The translations under genes and the position numbers were made by a program. From Gelria sp. (GTDB lineage: Bacteria > Bacillota > Syntrophomonadia > Syntrophomonadales > Syntrophomonadaceae): a stretch of DNA of 14,790 nt. Under the pieces are notes generated by a model that ran no database searches, was not told the DNA's origin, and saw only the letters and a program-made list of their open reading frames with translations. Below, one piece after another: positions 6,934 to 13,838 of this stretch (position 1 is its first letter; every line of letters starts with the position of its first letter). The DNA is taken from NCBI GenBank assembly GCA_012839665.1, contig DUMX01000152.1, positions 1-14,790 on the forward strand, read 5' to 3'.

Positions 6934-8883
6934 GTGCAGAACAGAAAAAGTTATTACATTACTACCCCGATTTATTACCCCAGTGACAATTTACATATAG
7001 GCCATGCCTATACCACGGTGGCAGGAGACTGCATGGCCCGTTTTAAGCGCATGCAGGGGTATGATGTATTTTACTTGACCGGAACTGATGAGCATGGTCA
7101 GAAGATAGAAAAAGTGGCCCTGGAAAAAGGGGAAAAGCCCCTGGCATACGTAGATGAGATCGTAGAAAACATCCGCAGTTTATGGGATACCTTGTTAATA
7201 ACCCACAACGACTTTATTCGTACCACGGAATCACGCCATAAAGAAGTGGTACAAAAAATATTTCAAAAGGTATATGACCAGGGAGATATATTTATATCCC
7301 AATATGAAGGTTGGTATTGTACTCCCTGCGAAACCTTTTTTACCCAGCGCCAGCTAACGGATGGCAACTGTCCCGACTGTGGCCGCGAAGTTGAGCGTTT
7401 GAAGGAAGAAAGCTATTTTTTCAATATGGCTAAATATGCTAATCGCCTCTTGGAGCATATTGAAAAGCATCCGGAATTTATTCAACCGGAATCCCGTCGC
7501 AACGAAGTAATCAACTTTATCAAAATGGGGCTGGAGGATTTGTGTGTATCCCGTACTACTTTTAGCTGGGGGGTACCGGTACCTTTTAACCAGAAACATG
7601 TGGTTTATGTTTGGTTTGATGCCTTGATCAACTATTTAAGCGCCATCGGCTATGCTAGTGATAATGAAAAATTTGAGCGTTACTGGCCGGCTAACGTGCA
7701 TTTAATTGGCAAGGATATACTCCGCTTTCATGCTATTATCTGGCCAATTATGCTGATGGCCGTTGGTTTACCCCTTCCCCGGCAGATTTTTGGCCATGGT
7801 TGGATTATGCTGGAAGGGGGAAAAATGTCGAAATCCAAAGGTAATGTTGTAGACCCAATAATACTGGTAGATAAGTACGGAGTAGATGCTGTACGCTATT
7901 ACCTGATAAAAGAATTAAGCTTTGGGCAGGATGGACTATACTCCGAGGAAATGCTGGTCAATCGTATTAATTCTGACCTGGCTAATGACCTGGGTAACCT
8001 GATAAGCAGGACTACAGCCATGATAACTCGCTATTTTGACGGGAAACTTCCAGAACCTGAAGATAGCCAACCAGTAGATTTAGAATTGCAAAATCTAGCC
8101 TCCCAGGTATATCAGGGGGCTACAGCCAAACTGGAGAACCTGGATTTTTCCGCTTATCTAATTACGGTTATGAAATTAGTTTCCCGCTGCAATAAATATA
8201 TAGATGAGACCGAGCCCTGGTTGCTGGCTAAAGAAGAAAGTAAAAAGAATCGCCTGGCTACTGTAATGTACAATCTGGCTGAAGCCATACGGATAATACT
8301 TATTCTGTTAGCTCCGGCAATGCCTACTTTGCCTGAGCGAGCTAATCGGCAGATAGAAGTTTTTGACAACCCCGGCCAAATTAATTGGGAAGATGCCGGA
8401 CGTTGGGGTCTAGTTAGAAGTGGCGCTACAGTCAAGAAAGGCGAAATACTGTTTCCCCGTATTGATTTAAAAACATTAGAGGAGGAACCCTTGATGGAGG
8501 ATAGTAAAACTAAAACTGATAAGTTGGAAAAAGAAAAAGCCGTGCCCCCACAGCCGGAATATATCAGTATAGAAGATTTTGCCCGGGTGGATTTACGGGT
8601 GGCGGAAGTAATAGCCTGCGAAAAAATGGAGAAGGCTGACAAACTGCTGGTCCTGCGGGTACGTTTAGGTGAAGAGGAACGTACTGTAGTCTCAGGCATT
8701 GCGAAGAACTATAAGCCCGAGGAGCTCATCGGGAAAAAAGTTGTATTAGTAGCCAATCTTAAGCCTACTAAATTAAGAGGAACACTTTCTCAGGGTATGA
8801 TTCTGGCTGCTTCCGACCCTGATGATAAAGACATCGAGGTTTTAACCCTGGACCGTATAGCACCTGGCAATCGGGTAAAATAG
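6934..8883 (+). CDS. metG: Methionyl-tRNA synthetase
   Basis: Class I aminoacyl-tRNA synthetase charging tRNA-Met and initiator tRNA, 649 aa, close to B. subtilis MetS. HIGH is at 21-24 and KMSKS at 297-301, giving both ATP-site signatures. The connective-peptide zinc knuckle has C129-x2-C132 and C146-x2-C149. The anticodon-binding helical domain follows (about 340-500). After a charged linker, residues ~545-649 (FARVDLRVAEVIACEKMEKADKLLVL) form an EMAPII/Trbp111-type tRNA-binding domain used for dimerisation. GTG 6934 is chosen because AGGAGG (6921-6926) lies 7 nt upstream; an in-frame TTG at 6910 precedes that site. No T-box leader was seen. tatD follows after 49 nt, as in B. subtilis. Confidence 0.97.
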   Translation: MQNRKSYYITTPIYYPSDNLHIGHAYTTVAGDCMARFKRMQGYDVFYLTGTDEHGQKIEKVALEKGEKPLAYVDEIVENIRSLWDTLLITHNDFIRTTESRHKEVVQKIFQKVYDQGDIFISQYEGWYCTPCETFFTQRQLTDGNCPDCGREVERLKEESYFFNMAKYANRLLEHIEKHPEFIQPESRRNEVINFIKMGLEDLCVSRTTFSWGVPVPFNQKHVVYVWFDALINYLSAIGYASDNEKFERYWPANVHLIGKDILRFHAIIWPIMLMAVGLPLPRQIFGHGWIMLEGGKMSKSKGNVVDPIILVDKYGVDAVRYYLIKELSFGQDGLYSEEMLVNRINSDLANDLGNLISRTTAMITRYFDGKLPEPEDSQPVDLELQNLASQVYQGATAKLENLDFSAYLITVMKLVSRCNKYIDETEPWLLAKEESKKNRLATVMYNLAEAIRIILILLAPAMPTLPERANRQIEVFDNPGQINWEDAGRWGLVRSGATVKKGEILFPRIDLKTLEEEPLMEDSKTKTDKLEKEKAVPPQPEYISIEDFARVDLRVAEVIACEKMEKADKLLVLRVRLGEEERTVVSGIAKNYKPEELIGKKVVLVANLKPTKLRGTLSQGMILAASDPDDKDIEVLTLDRIAPGNRVK

Positions 8884-8932
8884 TATGCGAAGCAGGTTAT
8901 AAGTAGTATTCATATTTTGGAGGGTTTATTAA

Positions 8933-9709
8933 ATGTTAATTGACAGTCATGCTCATTTGCAGGATAGAGCATTTAGGAAGGATTTGCCTGAAGTCCTGCA
9001 GCGCGCCCGTGAAGGCGGTCTGGAGAAAATCGTATGCATTGGCTACGATTACGAATCGTCCATAGAGGCAGTGGAAATCGCCCGTCAATATCCCCAGGTT
9101 TATGCGGTGGTGGGGGTACATCCCCACGATGCTAAAACCCTGAAAGACGAAACTATAGCAGGATTATACGAACTGGCTCAAGACCCCAAGGTGGTAGCTA
9201 TTGGTGAAACCGGACTAGACTATTATCGTGACCTGTCTCCTCGAGATGTGCAGGAAAAAGCCTTTATAGCCCAGGTTAAATTGGCTCAGGAGTTGTACAA
9301 GCCTGTTGTTATACATGACCGCGATGCCCATCAGGAGGTCTTAAACATAATTAAAAAAGAAAAAGCAGGTAAAAATGAAGGCGTACTGCATTGTTACTCC
9401 GGGCACCTGCCCCTGGCCATTGATTTGATGAAGGAAGGCTTTTACATATCCTTTGCCGGGCCCTTAACTTATAAAAATGCTAGAAAAACTGTAGAAGTAG
9501 CAGGGAAAATCTCTTTGGAAAAAATATTAATTGAAACCGACTGTCCTTATTTAACCCCGGAGCCACTGCGAGGTAAAATTAAACGCAATGAACCTGCTAA
9601 TGTAAGCCATGTAGCTGCTAAACTGGCGGAAATCAGAAACAAACCCCTCGAAGAAATCGCCTACATTACCGCACTTAATACCAAACGAGTTTTTCGCATA
9701 AACGACTAA
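8933..9709 (+). CDS. tatD: TatD-family metal-dependent hydrolase
   Basis: TIM-barrel amidohydrolase-superfamily nuclease of the TatD/YabD type, 258 aa. The metal-site residues are all present: DSHAH (H6, H8), GETGLDYY (E92), VIHDRDAH (H128), LHCYSGH (H153) and ETDCPYLTPEP (D203). TatD proteins have been shown to have DNase activity in several organisms; the physiological substrate here is unknown. Start ATG 8933 has GGAGGG about 8 nt upstream. It sits directly after metG as yabD follows metS in B. subtilis, so both are probably cotranscribed. A strong intrinsic terminator begins at the stop codon. Confidence 0.95.
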   Translation: MLIDSHAHLQDRAFRKDLPEVLQRAREGGLEKIVCIGYDYESSIEAVEIARQYPQVYAVVGVHPHDAKTLKDETIAGLYELAQDPKVVAIGETGLDYYRDLSPRDVQEKAFIAQVKLAQELYKPVVIHDRDAHQEVLNIIKKEKAGKNEGVLHCYSGHLPLAIDLMKEGFYISFAGPLTYKNARKTVEVAGKISLEKILIETDCPYLTPEPLRGKIKRNEPANVSHVAAKLAEIRNKPLEEIAYITALNTKRVFRIND

Positions 9710-9736
9710 AGAGCCTTTCCCCAGGGCTCTTTTTTT
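9708..9736 (+). terminator. Intrinsic terminator of metG-tatD
   Basis: AAAGAGCC (9708-9715) pairs with GGCTCTTT (9725-9732) over 8 bp around a 9-nt loop, and is followed by an uninterrupted T-run to 9736. The left arm overlaps the tatD stop codon. Confidence 0.9.
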
Positions 9737-10029
9737 AATTTACCCCTGACCCCAAAACTTTCTCCTTTTCCGACTTATTTAGTAACTGGAAAAAAATGTT
9801 TTTCAGCAAACTTTTTGCATCTTTAGGAATAAAATAAGAACAGGGTGATAATAATTAAATAAGAAGGTAGCGTGTTGGTAGCAGATTGTATAGGTATGGC
9901 AAAGTTCAGTGGTAACCATTTACTATTAACCTAACCAGAAGGGTAGGCTAAAGTGTTTGGGTGTAGGCGTTTGGCAGAAACGACGGGAATAACTGTAAAG
10001 AGCGATGTTGCCAGTAAATCCCAATAAGG
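9737..10029. other. Unassigned intergenic stretch upstream of the yabE promoter
   Basis: About 290 nt between the tatD terminator and the yabE promoter, with no recognised gene. Self-complementary segments occur: TTGGG (9957-9961) with CCCAA (10020-10024), GGCAG (9973-9977) with TTGCC (10008-10012, one G-U pair), and alternatively GGCAGAA (9973-9979) with TTCTGCC (10047-10053), which extends into the yabE promoter. Two very small frames with a purine-rich site upstream exist: TTG 9875-9934 (19 codons) and GTG 9953-10027 (24 codons). I cannot match a known riboswitch: the conserved blocks of the c-di-AMP (ydaO) and c-di-GMP (GEMM) classes are not visible. Confidence 0.5.
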
Positions 10030-10059
10030 TTGACTTATGACCGGCATTCTGCCTAAAAT
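10030..10059 (+). promoter_or_regulatory. Probable promoter of yabE
   Basis: TTGACT (10030-10035), an 18-nt spacer and TAAAAT (10054-10059). Transcription would start near 10066, just before the 11-bp inverted repeat, so the yabE leader would be about 50 nt long. Confidence 0.6.
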
Positions 10060-10068
10060 GTTGTAGGT

Positions 10069-10100
10069 ATTCAAACTATTTGCAAAGAGATAGTTTGAAT
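10069..10100 (+). promoter_or_regulatory. 11-bp inverted repeat in the yabE leader
   Basis: ATTCAAACTAT (10069-10079) and ATAGTTTGAAT (10090-10100) are perfectly complementary around a 10-nt loop. The element lies between the yabE promoter and its ribosome binding site (GGGAGGAG, about 10105-10112). It could be a protein operator or a 5'-end mRNA hairpin affecting stability; there is no T-run, so it is not an intrinsic terminator. Confidence 0.7.
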
Positions 10101-10116
10101 GAAAGGGAGGAGAGTT

Positions 10117-11085
10117 ATGGGGATTGTCTGGGCCAAGAAGAAGACTATCCTGGCAGCTACGATTCTCTTTATAATCGTTCTGGGGATAAGTTTCTTTTTT
10201 GCCTTACAAAAACCAGTTGCTATTGCAGTAGATGGTAAAGTAATTAATAGCCGAGTCTTTTTTGTAAGTACAGTTGACGGAATTTTAGAAAAAGAAGCTA
10301 TAGAACTGGGGAAATATGATCGGGTAGCACCTTCTTTAAATAGTAAAGTTAAGAAGGATACACGTATCATAGTAACCCGGGCCTTTCCAGTAAAGATTAT
10401 TGCCGATGGCAGCAGCAAGGAAATAATTACTACCCCGGTAAGTATAAAAGAGGCCATTCATTTGGCCGGCATTGAACTAGGGGAAAAGGATATTGTAAAA
10501 ACGGTACCAGTTTCAAAAACTGTTCCTAACCAGGAAATAGAAGTGATACGGGTAACCGAAAGCGAAATGACGGAAGAACAACCTATTCCCTGCGGGGTAG
10601 AGCGCACCAGTGATAACACTCTAGAAAAAGGATTAAGTAAAACTATAAGTGCCGGAAAAAACGGTTTGGCTATGAATACTTTAAGAATTACTTACCATAA
10701 CGGCCAGGAGGTAAAACGGGAGGTTATTGATACTAAAACCCTGGTAGAACCTAAAAATCGAGTTATAGCTATGGGAACGATTACTGCTGTTTCCCGTGGC
10801 AATCAACTCGTTAGATTCCGGGAAGCCCGCTATATGGATACTTCAGCCTATACTTATACTGGACGTCGTACGTCCACGGGAAGAAACCCCGAGGTAGGTA
10901 TGGTAGCAGTAGATCCCGGTGTGATTCCCCTGGGGAGCAGACTATATATCGAAGGTTATGGCTACGGGCGGGCAGCTGATACAGGCGGGTCCATAAAAGG
11001 AAATCGACTGGACCTGTTCATGGAACAACGTTCTCAATGTTTGAATTGGGGGCGCAGGACAGTAAAAGTATACGTATTAGACTAA
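10117..11085 (+). CDS. yabE: YabE-like DUF348/G5/3D cell-wall protein
   Basis: Exported or membrane-anchored protein of the YabE type, 322 aa. A basic N-terminus (WAKKK) precedes one hydrophobic segment (about 10-30), acting as signal anchor or uncleaved signal. Two DUF348 modules follow (about 33-73 and 89-130), then a G5 domain (about 143-217) and a C-terminal 3D domain (about 235-321). The three aspartates of 3D are visible: AVDPGVIPLG (D266), ADTGG (D288) and RLDLFM (D299). 3D domains resemble the lytic transglycosylase MltA catalytic core, so a peptidoglycan-cleaving role is likely but unproven. ATG 10117 is chosen over 10099 because GGGAGGAG lies between them. It follows tatD as in B. 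subtilis, but rnmV, normally next, is absent. Confidence 0.9.
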   Translation: MGIVWAKKKTILAATILFIIVLGISFFFALQKPVAIAVDGKVINSRVFFVSTVDGILEKEAIELGKYDRVAPSLNSKVKKDTRIIVTRAFPVKIIADGSSKEIITTPVSIKEAIHLAGIELGEKDIVKTVPVSKTVPNQEIEVIRVTESEMTEEQPIPCGVERTSDNTLEKGLSKTISAGKNGLAMNTLRITYHNGQEVKREVIDTKTLVEPKNRVIAMGTITAVSRGNQLVRFREARYMDTSAYTYTGRRTSTGRNPEVGMVAVDPGVIPLGSRLYIEGYGYGRAADTGGSIKGNRLDLFMEQRSQCLNWGRRTVKVYVLD

Positions 11086-11102
11086 AAAACGGACCTCAAG
11101 TT

Positions 11103-11134
11103 ACCCTTTGCTAATTTTTGGCAAAGGGTTTTTT
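11103..11134 (+). terminator. Intrinsic terminator of yabE
   Basis: ACCCTTTGC (11103-11111) pairs with GCAAAGGGT (11121-11129), 9 bp, with a T-run through 11134. It separates yabE from the lipoprotein gene. Confidence 0.88.
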
Positions 11135-11231
11135 ATTGTCATTTTTAAAAAATTCCAACCTTTTCCTCGGTTTAAAACCAAGCGATAACCCAAAAATAAA
11201 ATAGACAATAAAAAAGGAGGTGAATCAATTA

Positions 11232-11801
11232 GTGCGTAAAAACTTAACACTATTATTATGCATCGCTTTTTTACTTGTAAGTCTGGTAGGATGTCAGACT
11301 ACGGCGAAAAAACCGATGACTCCGGAACGTAAACCTGGCGTTACCACGAAAAAGCCTACCACGGAAATGACTGCCAGCGAGAGACGAGTAATGGCCAGCA
11401 AATTATCCAAAACAGCTGAAAATGTAAAGGGAGTAAAAAAGGCCAGCGTGGTAGTCTCTAGCATAGGCATGACTAACGTAAACACAACTACTAACAAAAT
11501 GACTAATACTAATGCAGCTAAAACTAATTACAGTGGCCAGGTGGTAATGGTAGGTTTAACCCTGGAACCGTCTGCTACCAGGGATGCTGCTACCATTAAT
11601 AAAGTTAAAAACACAGTAGCTAATAAACTAAAAGCCAGCGACCGACGTATCTCCCAGGTCCTGGTGACTACTGACCCTACCATGATTAAACGTATTAATG
11701 ATATTGCGGCAGGTATTATTGAAGGTAAACCGATCCAAAACTACCAAAATGATATTAATGATATTAATAAGAAACTAAAACAACAACGTCCGGCATTCTA
11801 A
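11232..11801 (+). CDS. YhcN/YlaJ-type sporulation lipoprotein
   Basis: Predicted lipoprotein, 189 aa. A short basic head (MRKN), a hydrophobic stretch and the lipobox LVGC (18-21) make C21 the likely lipidated residue. A Lys/Thr/Pro-rich spacer follows. The folded part has the pattern of the YhcN/YlaJ family: ASKLSKTAENVKGVKKASVVVS, then GQVVMVGLTLEPS, then INKVKNTVANKLKASDRRISQVLVTTDPTMIKRINDIAAGI. Members are associated with spores or sporulation; the molecular role is unknown. GTG 11232 is chosen because a perfect AGGAGGTGA (11215-11223) lies 8 nt upstream; the GTG at 11220 is inside that site. Terminators lie on both sides, so it is monocistronic. It occupies the rnmV slot of B. subtilis. 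Confidence 0.8.
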   Translation: MRKNLTLLLCIAFLLVSLVGCQTTAKKPMTPERKPGVTTKKPTTEMTASERRVMASKLSKTAENVKGVKKASVVVSSIGMTNVNTTTNKMTNTNAAKTNYSGQVVMVGLTLEPSATRDAATINKVKNTVANKLKASDRRISQVLVTTDPTMIKRINDIAAGIIEGKPIQNYQNDINDINKKLKQQRPAF

Positions 11802-11814
11802 AAACTTTTCAATT

Positions 11815-11845
11815 AACCCCGGTGCATAAATATCCGGGGTTTTTT
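11815..11845 (+). terminator. Intrinsic terminator of the lipoprotein gene
   Basis: AACCCCGG (11815-11822) pairs with CCGGGGTT (11834-11841), 8 bp with an 11-nt loop, followed by T residues to 11845. Confidence 0.88.
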
Positions 11846-11867
11846 ATGTTACTAGAGCCATTTGTAG

Positions 11868-11873
11868 TATAAT
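11868..11873 (+). promoter_or_regulatory. Candidate -10 box for rsmA
   Basis: A perfect TATAAT lies 23 nt upstream of the rsmA start, right after the preceding terminator. No good -35 box is found 16-18 nt upstream, so the promoter is weakly supported. If used, the rsmA transcript would be nearly leaderless (about 15-20 nt). Confidence 0.4.
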
Positions 11874-11896
11874 AGTCAGAAAAGAAACAGAGAGGA

Positions 11897-12766
11897 ATGA
11901 TACCAGCAGTATCTTTAACGGAAATTCGTGACTTGATGCGCCGTTATGATTTTTTCCCTCGCAAGAAATGGGGGCAAAATTTCCTTATAGATGGCAATAT
12001 ATTAAATAAAATAGTATCATCATGTAATTTGAATCGGGATAAATATATTATTGAAATAGGGCCTGGCCTGGGTGCCCTTACCATAAAACTGGCCGATAAT
12101 AGTCGAGGGGTATTGGCTATTGACATAGATCGGGATTTACAGGTGATGCTGCAGGAAGTATTAGCCGGATATAATAACATACAACTTTTATTTGCCAACA
12201 TACTGGATATTAACTTGGAAGAGGAACTGGTAAAAGCTTTTACCCTTCCTACCATCCAGCCTTATCAGGTCTGCGCTAACATCCCCTATAACATAACTAC
12301 GCCTATTATTTTTCACCTCCTGCAAAAATGTCCTCATTTAGAATCTGCTACTTTGATGATGCAAAAAGAAGTAGCGGACCGAATAATGGCAAATCCTGGG
12401 GGAAAAGATTATGGCTTACTTACCTTAACCACATCTTATTATGCCCATAGTGAACTCCTAATGAATGTATCCCGTAATTGTTTTTATCCCCGGCCAAAGG
12501 TTGATTCAGCTGTATTACGAATAACACCCCGGCAGGAAAGGATAAAAGTAAATAATGAAATCGTTTTTAAAAATTTGCTGCGATCTTCATTTCAGAAACG
12601 CAGAAAAACTATATTAAACATATGTACTGACTTTTCGGGACAGGATAAAAACCAGATTCGAGGTTGGCTGGAACAATGGGGGATACCACCTATGTCCCGA
12701 CCGGAAAATCTTAGCCTGGATGACTTCGTACTACTGGCCAATAACCTGCCCACACAGGAGGCGTAA
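11897..12766 (+). CDS. rsmA: 16S rRNA dimethyladenosine transferase RsmA (KsgA)
   Basis: Dimethylates the two adjacent adenosines near the 3' end of 16S rRNA, a late step in 30S assembly; 289 aa, normal length. FPRKKWGQNFLID (20-32) is the KsgA N-terminal signature. IEIGPGLGALT (52-62) binds SAM, AIDID (74-78) follows, and ANIPYNITTP (127-136) is the catalytic motif IV. The C-terminal helical domain (FYPRPKVDSAVLRI, SSFQKRRKT) is complete. ATG 11897 fits the family N-terminus, but the only ribosome-binding-like GAGAGG (11890-11895) is almost adjacent, an unusually short spacing. ATG 11936 would delete little of the core but has an even poorer site. The downstream ykuK-like gene starts 1 nt after the stop, implying coupling. 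Confidence 0.95.
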   Translation: MIPAVSLTEIRDLMRRYDFFPRKKWGQNFLIDGNILNKIVSSCNLNRDKYIIEIGPGLGALTIKLADNSRGVLAIDIDRDLQVMLQEVLAGYNNIQLLFANILDINLEEELVKAFTLPTIQPYQVCANIPYNITTPIIFHLLQKCPHLESATLMMQKEVADRIMANPGGKDYGLLTLTTSYYAHSELLMNVSRNCFYPRPKVDSAVLRITPRQERIKVNNEIVFKNLLRSSFQKRRKTILNICTDFSGQDKNQIRGWLEQWGIPPMSRPENLSLDDFVLLANNLPTQEA

Positions 12767-12767
12767 T

Positions 12768-13241
12768 ATGATGTTTTACAGTCCCAGTAAAGGCGAAATG
12801 GAACTAAACGAAGTGATAATAGATATCCTGAACTATACCAGAGAAGATATTACGCGGTCTTACAAACTCCTGGTAGGCAGTGATTCACATCCCCATCAAC
12901 AGGGAACCTGTTTTGTAAGTGCCATCATAATTCATCGCCAGGGTAAGGGTGCCCGGTATTACTACAATAAATCTATGGAGCAGAAAATAAAAAGCTTACG
13001 TCAGCGTATTTTCTATGAAGCTTCTCTTAGTCTAGCTTTGGCTGACCAGATTTCTCATTTACTTAAAAAATACGGGCAGGAAGATATGAAAGTAGAAATC
13101 CATTTGGATGTTGGCACCCATGGGGAGACAAAAGATCTAATTAAAGAGGTTACGGGAATGATAGTGAACAGTGGCTTTGCTGCCAAAATTAAACCTGATG
13201 CTTGTGCCGCTAGCAAAGTAGCCGATAAACACACTAAATAG
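12768..13241 (+). CDS. YkuK family, RNase H-like fold protein
   Basis: A 157-aa protein matching the YkuK/DUF458 family, annotated in other genomes as ribonuclease H-like. The conserved N-terminal FYSPSKGEMELNEVI, the acidic LLVGSDSHPHQQGTCFVSAIIIH block, EIHLDVGTHGETKDLIKEVTGMI and the C-terminal KPDACAASKVADKHTK are all present. The aspartates in GSDSH and HLDVG are placed like RNase H-type metal ligands; activity is not established to my knowledge. ATG 12768 (or the next ATG, 12771) lies 6 nt after AGGAGG (12756-12761). It is translationally coupled to rsmA and sits where B. subtilis has yabG, so it may be cotranscribed with the ribosome assembly gene. No clear terminator follows before the veg promoters. 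Confidence 0.85.
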   Translation: MMFYSPSKGEMELNEVIIDILNYTREDITRSYKLLVGSDSHPHQQGTCFVSAIIIHRQGKGARYYYNKSMEQKIKSLRQRIFYEASLSLALADQISHLLKKYGQEDMKVEIHLDVGTHGETKDLIKEVTGMIVNSGFAAKIKPDACAASKVADKHTK

Positions 13242-13346
13242 CCGAATTAAGAATTACCGCTGTTCAGTACTCAGCAGTTAATCTATGCAACCACCATTTT
13301 TGCTGAAAAAAGCTTATATTTTACGAGAAATTAACCCATATTGGAG

Positions 13347-13375
13347 TTGACATTAGAATAGTTTTCTAATATACT
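13347..13375 (+). promoter_or_regulatory. Upstream veg promoter
   Basis: TTGACA (13347-13352), a 17-nt spacer and TATACT (13370-13375): a near-consensus sigma-A promoter. The spacer itself contains the inverted repeat TTAGAA (13353-13358) and TTCTAA (13364-13369), which would lie on the face bound by polymerase. Confidence 0.78.
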
Positions 13376-13386
13376 ATTTTATTTAC

Positions 13387-13415
13387 TTGACTTTATCCGG
13401 ACCCTGGTGTAGAAT
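13387..13415 (+). promoter_or_regulatory. Downstream veg promoter
   Basis: TTGACT (13387-13392), a 17-nt spacer and TAGAAT (13410-13415), about 35 nt before the veg start codon. Together with the upstream promoter it makes a tandem pair, recalling the strong double promoter region of B. subtilis veg. Confidence 0.75.
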
Positions 13416-13449
13416 AATATGAGATATTTGTTATGAAGAGGGTGGTAGT

Positions 13450-13728
13450 GTGAGTTCTCCCAGGGCTTTATCGGATATTAAAAAAGACCTGGAATCTTTT
13501 GTAGGGAGTAGGATTAGGTTAAAGGCCAATCGGGGAAGGAACCGCATCGTAGAAAGAGAAGGTGTTCTGGAATCAACATACCCCAATATATTTGTAATAA
13601 AGCTGAACGAGAGGAAGATTGAACGGCGGGTTTCCTACACTTATGCCGATGTGCTTACAGAAACGGTTGAACTCTTCGTTTATGATAAACAAGATGCAGA
13701 AATCCGCATAGCTTCCGCTAATAATTAA
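13450..13728 (+). CDS. veg: Veg protein
   Basis: A 92-aa member of the Veg family (DUF1021; B. subtilis ~86 aa), small and beta-rich (Sm-like fold predicted for the family). In B. subtilis Veg is abundantly expressed and stimulates biofilm matrix genes by antagonising SinR; whether that role holds here is unknown. The conserved core LSDIKKDLESFVGSRIRLKANRGRNRIVEREGVLESTYPNIFVI and RRVSYTYADVLTETVEL is complete. Start GTG 13450 follows GAGGGTGG (13438-13445). It retains the position downstream of rsmA seen in Bacillus, is driven by two tandem promoters and is closed by its own terminator, so it is probably a monocistronic, highly transcribed unit. Confidence 0.93.
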   Translation: MSSPRALSDIKKDLESFVGSRIRLKANRGRNRIVEREGVLESTYPNIFVIKLNERKIERRVSYTYADVLTETVELFVYDKQDAEIRIASANN

Positions 13729-13748
13729 ACAATATAAAACAAGATACT

Positions 13749-13778
13749 TACTGCATGAAATTCATGCAGTATTTTTTT
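13749..13778 (+). terminator. Intrinsic terminator of veg
   Basis: TACTGCATG (13749-13757) pairs with CATGCAGTA (13763-13771) around a 5-nt loop, followed by seven T residues. Confidence 0.9.
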
Positions 13779-13838
13779 GTGATAGTTTACTTAGTTTTGT
13801 AATATAAATTAGCATTAGTGGAAAAAGAAGGTGGAATA

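Noticed and set aside
8154..8699. Minus-strand open frame of 181 codons inside metG
   Set aside because: Antisense to the conserved anticodon-binding and C-terminal regions of MetG; Ser/Arg-rich product typical of a shadow frame, no binding site evidence.
9840..10060. c-di-AMP (ydaO) or c-di-GMP (GEMM) riboswitch upstream of yabE
   Set aside because: Wall-hydrolase genes are often controlled this way, but the conserved sequence blocks of these classes are not present, and a promoter lies downstream of most of the region.
13242..13346. Terminator after the YkuK-like gene
   Set aside because: Only a 4-bp GCTG/CAGC pairing around 13260-13280 without a following T-run; too weak to call.
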